This document shows positions 23,758 through 35,500 of a stretch of 64,000 nucleotides of DNA, in pieces. Source of the DNA: Leptoclinus maculatus (taxonomy: Eukaryota; Chordata; Actinopteri; Perciformes; Stichaeidae); contig JAVDOI010000005.1 in assembly GCA_032191485.1 (NCBI GenBank), forward strand, positions 2,006,001 to 2,070,000, in the 5' to 3' direction. The notes under the pieces are model-generated. The model was not told the DNA's origin, made no database searches, and saw nothing but the letters and a program-made list of their open reading frames with translations. Numbering within the stretch: position 1 is the first letter of the stretch; every line of letters begins with the position of its first letter. Position numbers and translations under genes: made by a program.

Positions 23758-24440
23758 GCACCCTCCCTTCTGTCTCTACATGGTCGCATTTACAATTCTC
23801 CTCTGATCTCTGTATCGCGCACGGCGGAGTTCCGCCCCGATGCGCGCGCGCACACAGACATGTGCGTGCAAACACAGGTGAGCACACCAGCGGACAGAGA
23901 GCGTGCTTCGCTAAGTACAGGAAAGAGCCCAAGTGTGCACGCCCTGTGCTGCACGCCCTCTGCCCCCCCAAGCTGTAAGCCTAGGGGAAACACTGAACAC
24001 TAATATACAAGTTAATACTACATTTGAGGGAAATAATTAATTAAATGGTACATGAAATAATTTGAAGAGACACCTTTGTATTGATATGTGATGATATGAT
24101 GTGATGACATGTTTAAAGCTGAATAGCATTAAAAAGACATAACTGACTCTCTGCGACCCCGTCATGAACAAAATACTTTTATAAAACGCTTTTCATTTTC
24201 AACAGCATTACTCCACATTGTATCATCTGAAATCACATAAATAGGCACTAACAACTGGTCAACTTGTAGTTCTTTGCCGCTTGCTGTCATGTAACTATTG
24301 ACTTATGTTTTAACAATGCACGATGGGGTGATTTTGCGTAGTGACGTCACACCAACACTACTAGTAACTCTGCTTTGATGTTTTACTTGGTAGTAAGTAC
24401 TAAGTAATTAAGTCATTATCATCATCATTATTAGTCACAG

Positions 24441-24705
24441 GCACTGGAGCTGGTGGAACATGTTCTTGGTAGGGCTGTGCCACATCCAATCAATGTCAGC
24501 AAACATCCCAGAATGATTTAATGCAAAAACATGAAGGTATCAAACACGCATTACTACTTTACAGTTAAATATTTAACATTTATTCCAACATGAAAAAAGC
24601 AGTAAATAACACTTTGACAAACACGTCAGGACATCTTATTAATGTCACCCTCACAGGGAATTAGGTATAATATAATAATATATATATCATATAATAATAT
24701 TCAGA
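24441..24705. mobile_element. Reversed fragment of the 12.4-kb hAT family
   Basis: The stretch from GGTAGGGCTGTGCCACATCC to about TAATATATATATCATATAAT is the reverse complement, with few changes, of the right-hand part of the hAT element at about 13,190-13,470. It includes the shared AACACGTCAGGACATCTTAT block. Its terminus is decayed (CACTGGAGCTGG versus CAGTGGCGGCTGG). Confidence 0.8.
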
Positions 24706-25290
24706 AATTAAATTAAATTAAATGACAAAGTAGTACAAAATGTAACTGTGCTTTTACCTCTTTACTTTTTTTTTTTCTTTTAACAAAATGTACCAAAACA
24801 CTGGCAACGAGAAAGATCATACCTTCTAAACAAAAAAGGCAATCTGGTTTGACATCAAACACTATTACTAAGTGGCTGCTGCTGAGGACATCACTGGAGC
24901 TGGACTTTGTGGTGGTATTGCACTGGATTTAGATTATATTGTGAGGTGTTTCTAATATATATAATAATAATATATATCTAATAAATAGGTGTTTCATTTA
25001 TATTTATGTATTAAGGTAGACAGAATATCAGAACATTTCAAAACCAGAATGTACATTGTAAAAATATAGCACAGACGTGATGTTCTGGTGGACAACGTCC
25101 CCAGTTATGAAAAGAGACCTTCGATGCATTTGTCTTCTCTGCTCTTATTTCCAGAAAAAGCAAGCAAGCAAGAACCAATGTTATATAAATATATATATAC
25201 ATACACACAAAATATCACTCAAGAGAGATATCTGAGAGTATCAGTATCACTTATGTATAATTGTTTATTTTGTAATAAGTAGTGTATGTG
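24706..25290. other. AT-rich intergenic DNA
   Basis: Simple AT-rich sequence with TA-rich patches near 24,955-24,985 and 25,185-25,200. No gene seen. Confidence 0.5.
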
Positions 25291-25294
25291 TAAA

Positions 25295-25541
25295 CTTACG
25301 CTATGCAGAGCTTGCAGCAGAAGCAAAGCAGCGCGGCTGGAACACAAAAAACTGTCCAGTGGAAGTGGGATGCAGAGGATTTGTGGCTTCTTCGACCATC
25401 AGACTGTTGAAAGAGCTGGGAAACCACGGTCAGGCTCTGCGGCAGACCATCAAGGCAATCTCAGAGGTGGCTGAAAGAAGCAGCCGGTGGATTTGGATCA
25501 AGCGGAATGACCCATGCTGGGCTCCAAATATGTCAGCATAA
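25295..25541 (+). pseudogene. Retroelement reverse-transcriptase tail fragment
   Basis: Combining frames across one shift near 25,370 gives YAELAAEAKQRGWNTKN, CPVEVGCRGFVASSTIRLLK and ISEVAERSSRWIWIKRNDP. The pattern 'Y..L...C...GW....PVEVG.RGF.A.S....L..LG..G...R..I...AE..S.W.W..R' is the C-terminal end of a reverse-transcriptase family common in fish and molluscs. The following GGAGGGTGTATAGTGTTGAA and GGCCGAAACACTCAATGACA matches its usual 3' flank. It is a small, dead 3' fragment. Confidence 0.6.
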
Positions 25542-27885
25542 CCCACTTGAGAATCCCCACCTGTTAACCATTCAAGCGTCTACCGTTCTCAATGTTGTCA
25601 ATTTGGAGACAGTTGCTGAGGGCTGATCATCCTGCAGCTGGCCCTTGGGGAGGGTGTATAGTGTTGAAAGGCCGAAACACTCAATGACACAAGAGAACAT
25701 TACTGATGATGTGTTCTGGGCCCAACTGTCCCAAAATTCTACAACCTAAACCAAACCAAGATACACCCCACACAAGCTGGAAAAACCCCACTTGTCGATC
25801 GTCAACCACTCAAAACAAGGTTAATTTCCTGGAGGTGCTCACCACCTTGACACAAAGGACAGACACACATCATGTCCTGTGTTTTTTGATTCTGATTCTG
25901 TGATAAACCCTTTAACAGATAAACAAGCCGTATCCCAGCAACTCAGCTACACCCATAACAGACCAACAATGTCTCTATTACATTTACCTTCAACCATTCA
26001 ACTGTTCAGTAAGTGATGATGTTGTTATTCTACAATGCACATCACTGTGTGCCAGCCTTCCACTGATATTGTTTCCAAAGCCAAAGTTACCAAATAACAC
26101 CCCTTGTTATGGAAATAAGGAAAAGCCAAATTCCCTCAATAAGATCTTAGCTTACTACCGAAAGTATACATTGTCATGAAAAATACACGTTCTTTTAAAT
26201 GTGTGTCCGGTAATCATCCCACAAATAAGATGTTTAGGGGGGACGAAGGGCAGGTTCAGGGCAAAAGTCAAACCAGCATGGTTATATCAGCAACACATTC
26301 AGTGTTTCATTTAGTATATAATCCATCGGAGGACCACTGCCGTTTTATTGAGTTAGTAAGTACAAAGTGATGTCAACCTTTATTAGACACAGGTGTGACT
26401 AATAATGATGATGATGATGATGATTATGGCCTAATTCTATTGACGTCATTCCAGTACGCTATGCTATCAAGCCAGTATTCACAAAATAACAGTGAAACTG
26501 GGTTGGTTACATGTCTTTAAATAGACAGAAATGCCTGCTGTTTGTTTTTGTCAAAACAGGGAACTCTATGGTGTAACTGATGACTAGAGACAATCTTGCA
26601 ATGGCTGCCATGACAAATAGCCATGACAATTTAGCAATAACAAACTTACATTTATGAAAGCAAGTTTACAAATTAACATTAGAATGAGGCGTGGAAGTCA
26701 GAATCAGTAGTGTACGAGGGTGCATGGAGAATGTGAGGCGCATGTTGTCAGTGTAAAACCAAGTAAGTTAAAGCAACAAAGAAACAACTGGTTGGTGAAG
26801 AGGCAACGACACACTGGCGTCTGGGCAGGCGTGGTTAAATACATCAGGAACACTGGACAGGTTTTCACAATTAGGGTGATGGCCCCTCAGCCAAGGAACT
26901 ACAAACCACACACAAGCACACACACACACAGTACCAGGGCAGCAGGACCAAGGCAACAGGCTTCTCAATCCCAGTTTATCATCTCAAATGTGTTCAATAT
27001 AGATTCTGGTTTCCAAAAACAAAATTTCATAGGAAGAGCTGGAAAGTGTTGAAAACGGAGAGAGGGACGTGTGAAACACACTCCTAAGCCTGCTGCCCCT
27101 GCGACCCGGCCCCAGACAACCCGGAGAAATCCCACGTTGCAAATCAAAAGGTTGTTATTTGTCTGTATAATTCAGAATAAAAGATACTGGACTAGAATCA
27201 ATTCTTTGACCTACTATATAAAGTTCTCCCCAAACACAAAAGGCCATTCGATCTGATCAAATGCATTTTGGGTGTCGAGAGACAAGATGACAGCTAGTTT
27301 GTTCTTTTCTTAATCTGAATAAAGTGTATTTAAAAGCAGACGAACGTTACCAAATGTGAACCGCAGGAATAAATCCGGTCGGATCAGAATGTACAATTGT
27401 ATATGATTATCTAATTTTGTGGCCATTACTTTAGTGATTCACTTTTTTCTTTCCCTTTTTTAGAAGAAAGCAAATCATTTATTTGTAAAGTGAGATGGGC
27501 AGCCATTTATTTTACATTGAATCGTTCATCATCCTTAACATGAGAGGGACTATCCTGTGGCTTGAATACTATCCTAAAGGTCAGCCTTAGTGTCTGTGTC
27601 TATGTCATCTCTTGCATTGTCATCTAGTTGGGAAAAATCTCAAATTACATAATTTTTTATTAAATTGAATAGTTTTTTGTGCACAGGCGTATTTCCGAGA
27701 TGCCAATTTGAATCAATCCAAGGGCCCGTTCGCTGCTCAACAAACTGTTGGAGGGCCCACTTTCTCAATGGGCCCCAGTGCAACCACACTGCCTGCATTG
27801 ATTGTATTCACGCCCCTGGACCTGACATTCCAGGAGCAGGTGAGTTGTGCAATCCTGCTTCCTTCAGCTAAGTATCAAAAGTGTA
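25542..27885. other. Intergenic DNA, no gene seen
   Basis: Several short open frames but no domain, splice pattern or repeat that I can name. A GAT repeat lies near 26,404-26,423 and a short CA-rich patch near 26,912-26,930. Confidence 0.45.
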
Positions 27886-28510
27886 TTAGACATCAAGTCA
27901 TTCTTATCTCATGGTGATTTAGAGAAGGTAATTCAAGCTGTTATTTCATCTCATCTAGAATGTTGCAACTCCCTCTAAACTGGCCTTAATCTTGAGTCTC
28001 CAGCTTGTTCAACATTCTGCAGCTAAAATGTTCACTGGTGCCTCAGTCTTAGCATATCTGCACTGGCAACCAATAAGATTCAGCATATTTAAGATTTGAC
28101 TGATTGTTTTTTAAAGCACAGAAAGGCCTTGCCCCTAGCTATATTGCTGACCTTTTAACTCTTTATGAGCCAGAACGCAGCCCTAGATGCTCAGACAAGG
28201 CCTTTCTGGTGACTGCACTTTCTCTATTAGGGTGCCAGACTATTAATGAGAAAACTACTAAAGACTACCTGAGGAAATGAACAAAATCAGTTTCATCTAT
28301 AAAATCTCTTCTAAAATACACTTTTTAAAAATAGCTTTCATGTGATTCTCTCTCTGTGTACTTTTACGTTTTGAGCTTTTTTTAATTGTATATGTGTTTG
28401 TTGGTGTGTTTATATCTATCTGTTAACCTTATATTACCCTTCATTTCTATTTTCAATTGTAGTTTTATTGTATGTAAAGCACTTTATAAATATTGTGAAC
28501 TCTGGAAAAG
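27886..28510 (+). pseudogene. Old L2-like LINE 3' fragment
   Basis: Decayed text such as TCATCTAGAATGTTGCAACT, GTTCAACATTCTGCAGCTAA, TATCTGCACTGGCAACC and GTAAAGCACTTTATAAATAT follows the same order as the C-terminal and 3' end of L2 LINEs (compare SRLDYCN, LQHSAAR, LHWLPV and the AAAGCACTTT tail at 22,899-23,757). It is more diverged than that copy and has many stops. Confidence 0.6.
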
Positions 28511-28576
28511 ATGCAAGTTCTCCACCACCATAATGTCTCTGAAGCTTTGCACACAAAGAAATGCAAAACAAATTAA

Positions 28577-28608
28577 GGTTATTATTACTATTATTATTAT
28601 TATTATTG
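28577..28608. repeat. (ATT)n microsatellite
   Basis: About ten ATT trinucleotides with one interruption. Confidence 0.9.
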
Positions 28609-28621
28609 TGCTGACATTTGA

Positions 28622-28920
28622 CTTTCACGACCCCTAGGAAAGTGTTACAGGATATCGAAGCCCCAGGGATCCCAAGACACTGGACAGAAATGTTGATCTA
28701 ACACTGTAAGTACAGCTCGGGATTCATATTTTAGCTGCTTGAACACCTTTCTATTTTGAGATGTCCTTTTTCTTCTCTCCACATTGTAGGACATGCAGTA
28801 ATGACCAGGGATCACCTACACTAAAGCTAAACTCTTTCCTCTACATCCAGTGATGTTGGAGTGCTCCTGGTGAGGAAGGCTGCTACATCAATGAAGAAGG
28901 ATTCTGGGTCTGCGTAGACC
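28622..28920 (+). pseudogene. Two-exon chitinase relic, related to the downstream mucin-chitinase
   Basis: From 28,622 to 28,705 the sequence matches exon 8 of the downstream gene with small gaps (CCTAGGAAAGTGTTACAGGA versus CCTGGGAAAGTGTCACAGGA; GGGATCCCAAGACAC versus GGGATCTCAAGACAC) and ends at a donor GTAAGT. The intron keeps CTTGAACACCTTTC and CTCCACATTGTAG as in the live gene. From 28,790 to about 28,915 the next exon is recognisable (GACCAGGGATCACCTACAC; GAAGAAGGATTCTGGG) but has internal deletions and no open frame. No other exons were found. It is therefore a remnant of a third chitinase copy, closest to the mucin-bearing one. Confidence 0.82.
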
Positions 28921-30840
28921 TGCCAACCTGTATGCATTTTGCAGATTTGGTTGATTTGGTGATTTTCCTTGATATTTGTGCCTCTACCATAACTAGGCTA
29001 CACAATGAAATAGTTTGTTTTGTTTTTGTTTTAATGGTGTTTGTTGTTGTTATTTCCTACTTGGTTGTGCTGTGGCCTACATGCAAATGTAATACTGTTT
29101 TTATAGTCTGTGTATGTATGCAAATGAAGGACAGTAAGTGCAGTAGTTAAGTACATTGTGTGAACACCAGTGATTTGCATCTGACGCAGCTCTGCCTGTG
29201 TCATGCACTCGCTCGGATGTCATTGCTGCTATTGAGGCTAGAAGTTTGAACAAAGGAGCACAGAGGGGGGGCTTCTGACCACAGAACCTCAGCTGCAGCA
29301 ACTTTCGACAGCGAGGTCTCACCAAAAACGAGCTGGATCCGGTTTTAAAAGTATAACAAGTATTTAATACAAACTAAATTAACTATCAATAGCGGATGTT
29401 CTCGAGAGCAGAGACCACACACACACTTGCCCTCACAGGTCTCACATTTAAGGTGGTTCTGAAAAAAGCAATCATGTGGGGTCTATCTGCTGCTCCCTCA
29501 AACCTCAGCTCATATACTGCAGAAAAGACAAAGTGTTCGGACTGTCATAAAAACTGCAGAAAACTCTGATTTAAGCCAATCAGTGCTTGGCTTAATGATT
29601 AACTCAGTTCCTCCTCTAATCGATGGTTTCTGGCACGTCCCTCGAAGCAGCCCACATGGCTGTAAGTCCTTTCTACTCTTCCGGACCTGGGCTCGGCCTG
29701 TCCTTCCCCCTCTCTACTGGATGTCCCTAAATGTCCCATGGTAACATTCTTATTATTGTGACACTTCTATTCACTACAAGAGGTGCTAATAATCATACTA
29801 AACTATTTTTAATACTGAAATCCTTCACACTGCCCATGTAATTGTACACTAGTGTAATTACAAGGCAGGGGTGCGGCAACATAACAGCTAAATTAGAAAA
29901 GGGAAAGCCATAAGTTACACCCCAGCAAAGATATGTCCTAAATCACACCCAGTGACTTAAATAACAACTCCTCTCAACCTGTTGTCACTCCAATTCATCA
30001 AATACCCACTCATGGTCAGTGCTTAGCGTCTGTACGAGACGCACCAGGCTTTCTCCTACAAACTTCAATGTAAACCCATTCCCGTCAGTGTTAGGTGGTC
30101 AGAGCAAATGACATAGTGAAAAAAGTAAGAAAGTCCTTGTAAGGCGGGTCGGAGTAGAGGATGGATGGGTCAAACAAACACAGGACTTTTGCCCAGAACG
30201 CTGTTTGTGTTCCGTGTTTGTTGTTTAACCAAGTAGTTTTGTTGCGCAAGACAACTTAAAAACTAAGTAAACCTACATTGGAAGTTTTTTTGACAAGGGA
30301 CTTTATGCATGTAACGAGTGGAAACTTTATGCTTCCTGTAAACACAGAAGTTTATTTTGAAAATACATTGCAAGTTATGAGCTGAAACTGACACACCATC
30401 ATCCACATCAAAAAAGGACACCTAAGAAGCACCTAGAGCGTCATAGTTTGAAGCTTAGGGTAGTTGGGAGTGAGATTATTTGCTTGTCTGTATAGGACAT
30501 GCCTTATTTGGTGATACTGATTCTCATTATTACAATAATTGCCTTCTCTGTCATTCAAGCTAATCGTTGGTGAGGGTGTGTTCTTGTTACATTTTGAAAC
30601 ACTGTAATTAGATGTGCCCATGACAATGCTGCTGTTGCTCATTGCTACAAATTATAAACTTGTTCTGTGCATGTATTGTTACTTTGTCTTTAACAAGTAT
30701 CATGACAGAAAAGTAAGCAATGTTTTGAATGCAATGAATCAGAATCTGAATAAGGTGTACCTACAAGGAGGTTACAAACAGTCAACTGCTTTGGTAACCG
30801 AGCATTATTTAATTGTCTCCACCCTAGTTAATGTTAGCTG
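28921..30840. other. Intergenic DNA upstream of the mucin-chitinase gene
   Basis: No coding exon recognised. The segment about 29,160-29,760, bounded by AGCTCTGCCTGTGTCATGC and ATTATTGTGACAC, has the varied base composition of an old LTR-like insertion on the minus strand, but I could not find paired ends. Confidence 0.4.
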
Positions 30841-30848
30841 TCTATTGC

Positions 30849-30857
30849 ATATTTAAA
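30849..30857 (+). promoter_or_regulatory. TATA-like element of the mucin-chitinase gene
   Basis: ATATTTAAAG stands about 78 bp before the donor CTTT|GTAAGT at 30,927/30,928. This is the same layout (TATA box, short non-coding exon, strong donor) as in the upstream chitinase pseudogene, so it is the likely core promoter. The first exon would run from roughly 30,880 to 30,927. Confidence 0.5.
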
Positions 30858-32541
30858 GCACTGCAGCCACACATCCTTCAGTCATCTCTCAAAGTAGACA
30901 GTGTATGCTTCCTTCACCATTTTCTTTGTAAGTACCTATTTTGTATATTCCTATACCTGCTCCATCTCTGTAACTATCTTGCACAGTAAACTTCTACTGT
31001 CTTCCAGTTCATACCTTCAGTGATATATCTGTGGTTAGTGATACTCTATGTTACTGCTGAGTAAAATGTCTTTCCTGCTCTCTCTTCTTTTGATATTTGA
31101 CAGCTGCATTGATACATTTTCTCCAAATTCTGATTCCCTTCTTTCGTCTCTCATCTTAAAATGACATTAATGTACTTAAGTTTTGATAGTGACTAGCGAC
31201 TTCAAACTGTTTAAATACCAGGTATTATGGTCCGTGCATGAAGTATAATTAATTTGCATTGTTCACGTTGTTTGATGAACGATGTCAGATGCGGGGTATT
31301 GCCTAATTGAATTTGCCTCCATTTTTTTCGACAGTCGATGCTGCTTTAACGTGGTTAACGCTTTGCCTGTGTTAATGTCGCATTGAATGAACAATGCAAT
31401 TGCACCACTACCTCAGCTTGTTACATTATCCAACTTTGATAATGAGCCGGGAACAGAGACAGCTCGCATTCAAAGTAAAACCGTATTATACCGTATTATA
31501 CAGACAGTATTTGTTATCCACCATTTGTTGACAGTAAACATAAACCGTACCTGTAAAATGTTAATAATACCATCACAGGACTACCAAGAACCTGATGTGT
31601 GTCCCTGATTTAACCTGCTGTTCATTTTGTCAATTATCTTTAGCAAGTTATATTTCAGAGATTAATTCAAAGCTTGCTCGGAGAAACTATTTAAAATAAA
31701 GAATGAACGACAAGTCCGTTACGGTCTGTCTAATTCTAATCCAAATCATTTTCTGAGTGAAATTTTTGTATCTTATTGTTAGTTTAACTTTTTCATTTTG
31801 ACACAAAATGCAGAACTACATTATACAGTATTGAAGAGAAGACTTGACCTTGACTGAATAAGTAATTTGGGCAGTGTGCTGCAATTAATTAAAGATGATC
31901 AGTTTTCTGACTTGAAGCGTATTTTTGATCTAAGACTTTTAAGGGATTGTTCTAGTGTTTTTAAATGGGGTTGTATAAGGTATTTTACAGTAGATGGCGG
32001 TCTGCATACCCCAAACTGGGGGTAACCAAATTACAGAAACAAGAGTAAAGCAATTTACTGCCGTGGACAGTAGCAGCAAAACACATATTAGCCACCTAAA
32101 AGAAATGTATAAATGTCAATATCCGTTTAAGACAGCCCTTTCCAACGGGGAACTTAACTGAAACTTCAGTGACACAGAAGACAGAAGACCACATTCACAG
32201 ACACAATATAGATAAGTTTCACTTTCAGTAGAGTTCCATGTCGGATATTCTAAATATGGCGCACACTTAAACAGATATTGACCCCTATCCACAGTATATG
32301 GCTTTGCTCTTGTGCTGGTGCTCCTGCCCATTTTTCTTAACTTGGGGTGTGCCGACCACCATCTACAGAACGTAATACACCGACTATGGATAAGCACTTC
32401 ATCATCTGAACTATCCCTTTATGAACAACAACAACAACAACAGAGTGAGGATGTATTTTGAAAAATGTGTTGTTGATTTTCAGCTACATATTAAAAACAT
32501 TTTTCTTTTCTTTTCTTTCTGCTTCATCACATAAAGACAAC

Positions 32542-35500
32542 ATGTGCAAGCTCACTATAACTGCAGGTAAGGCATGCTGGTCAAGTAAATGTTTTCTTAA
32601 AGGGTCAGTTCACCCTCATCATTGTCTCACTTACCTCCAGTGGTATCTAGCCATGCAGATATAGTTTTTGTTTTGTTTATCCATGTTTTCTATCCCTTAG
32701 ATTACAAGTAAATGGAATTTGGTTTGTGGTGCTTACCAATGAAAGATTGCATTTAGAACATTCACTGACAACTCTTTCCAGAAGCAGTGTCCCCATTACT
32801 TTGAATAATCCAATAAAACACGGTGTTAATTATCGAGATTTTACTGTTGAATCTTTTTAAATGTAAAATGCAATTGAATTAATATTCAATGTATTGGGGT
32901 GGCTGCAGAAATCTCAGAGAGTAATATCTCTAACCTGGAAAAATAAAACTAAACCCATGTCTACTGCAACAGATCAGTAGTTTCTTTATTTTTGTAATTT
33001 GGGTGGACTGACCTGTTGAGCTTTGTTTTTAGCACAATTCTAACCAGTCTGTCAATTTGAAGGTCTCTGTTTGATCATTGCCAGCTTGGGTAAGTACAAA
33101 ACATGCATTCATTATTATTATCAAAAATCTTAGTAGCAGATAAATAAGGTCCTTAACTCTACAGCTGTTGGAAAAGAAAGATCTTGATATATTTGGTGTC
33201 TTCAAAAATGTATTTAAACCTTTTTCTTCCATTTCTCAGCCTCTTCCACCAGGCTGGTGTGTTACTATGACAGCGAGGCTGAAAATAGACCGGAGGACGG
33301 AAAGTTCACGGTTTCAGACATCCATCCGAAACAGTGTACCCATGTGATCTATGCCTTTTCTGACATTAGCCACCGACACAAGCTGGTCCCTAGCTGTGCA
33401 ACTCACATACAACGTTATCAGTCCTTTAATGGACTCAAAATCAGGTCAGTGCAAACCTACACAATGTGAAAAAAAGTGAAGGGGTCTGAATACTGTATGA
33501 ATGCCCTGTAAAAGTATGCAAATTATGTTGATCTTCATTGAACATTTGTTTTTGCTCTCACAGAAATCCACAGCTCAAAACCCTGTTGGCTGTTGGTGGC
33601 TTGACCTTTAACACAAAAAAGTAAGTTATTACAGGAAAATATAGGCCTTTTCGTGCCAGTGCAAAGACAAGAATAAGCAGGACTTTAACATGTTGGTATT
33701 TTCCAGACCATTAAACTTGCTTTGCCCATTCATGCCATATTTTTGTGATTTGCACAGCATGCATGATTTCATAAAAATGACGTACTACAAGTTGAGATGC
33801 TGGTATTTGAATAAACAATAAGTTAATTTCATTATTATTCAATCAGCACTTGCAAACAGAATATGTAAATTCATTATTTTTACAACAATATATTAATACA
33901 AATAAATAATTAAAGGTCAAGAGGCAGATATGTTTATGTCTGATACCTTTAGAATATTATGTGAAACCAACAGCAGGTTGCTAGAAAAATACTCACACAA
34001 ATGTGCTCATAACAGTGGTCAGTATTCTTGTTCTTCGCCAACACCAAATGTTTATGTTTCCTTTACAACATTTAACTTAAATTCCTTTGACAGTGAAAAC
34101 GCTTGTAGTTACATTGCCAGGGTTACATTGATCCGCCACTTGTAATGCCCCCAAATTGAAACTCTAGTCGATCCTCAACCAGTTCTGAGCGACTGCAGTG
34201 CTGGCAGCACAGACAAATGGCACTAGCCTCCCTCCATGCCATTCATCCGCTTATATTCATCGATTTGACCTGGACAGACGTGATCCCTCTTTTTAAAAAC
34301 AATTATTCAGTCATGTAGAAGAACTGAGTATTGATAAGAGTAGCCCTTAGTTGTACTAAAATCCTAAAGATACCTATCCCTACATGTAGGCCACCTTAGT
34401 TCTCCGACAGGTTTGGAAAGGGACGGGTTGAGTTGAGGGGTATTTAGTTGGTTGCAACCTGCCACAAACCACTAGATGGCGCTAAAACTTACACAGTGTC
34501 CATTTAATGTTACAAATCATCAGGTCTTTGCATTAAATCCAATTTAAACTGATTGCAACCAAATTAATGAATCACTTAAGGCCCATAAAAAAGCTTTTTA
34601 ACATGCATTTTTATTTACTCTTATATTAGTACTGGTACACTAATACAATCAAACATTTATGTTAGCTGAGTGAAAAGCATGGTAACCATGTTATGTCTAG
34701 GGCTGTATATTTGACGTTGAACACATCATTTTGTGCTTTGCGTTTCTCTTTGAGTTTGTGCAATTAAAATAGAACCCTTAAATGCAGTATGCAGAGTGTC
34801 TTCTTGAGAGCCCTAATTTTGTTAAAATGTTTACCAGATTCAGTAAAATGGTGTCAACACAACAAAAGAGAGCAAAGTTCATCCATTCTGCTATCAGACT
34901 ACTGAGAGCAAATGGGTTTGATGGACTTAACCTTGACTGGAGGTACCCTGGAGGACCTGGAAGCCAACCACAGGACAAGCAAAGATTCACACTGTTGTGC
35001 AAGGTCAGATCCTGAATTTATCTTCTGAGACGGACAGAAATATCATATCATATTAGGAAATATGCCATACGTATATATGGAAATATTATATTGTATATCC
35101 CACAGAGACTGAACCATGTTTCTGTGTTGTATAGGAGCTCAATGAGGCCTTTGTGGCTGAAGGAACAGCAACTAACCGTGACAGATTAATCGTCACTGCT
35201 AGTGTCTCTGCTGAGAAAGCAATCATCGATGCCAGTTATGATGTCGCACAGATTTCCATGTAAAACTGATTTAATGTAATTCTCTACATTATATCCAAAG
35301 ATTAGCTTTTGTCATGTTTTGGTGAGTCTGATCTTCTGCATTTTATCAGGTACCTGGAATTTATTAATGTGTGGACAATGGACTTTCAAGGCCCCTGGGA
35401 AAGTGTCACAGGACATCACAGCCCCTTATACAAGGGATCTCAAGACACAGGAGACAAAATCTATTCTAACATTGTGAGTATAGGAATTTCTATTTTCACT

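Larger units (their letters stand above)
22693..23995. mobile_element. hAT-like element with nested satellite and LINE 3' end
   Basis: The left end CAGTGTTTCCCCTA (22,693-22,706) is the exact inverted complement of the right end TAGGGGAAACACTG (23,982-23,995). This 14-bp terminal repeat, opening with CAGTG, is typical of hAT elements in fish. Flanking octamers (AGTAACAA, AACACTAA) do not match, so the target duplication has decayed or the ends belong to two copies. The interior holds a palindromic satellite (22,711-22,898), an L2-like 3' end (22,899-23,757) and a GC-rich remainder (23,758-23,981). There is no hAT transposase. Confidence 0.6.

Noticed and set aside
23692..24003. Overlapping short frames on both strands in the GC-rich patch
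   Set aside because: They are inside the right-hand part of the hAT-like element, with no domain or splice context.
29160..29760. Possible LTR retroelement on the minus strand
   Set aside because: Base composition is suggestive, but no paired terminal repeats, primer site or coding remnants could be found.
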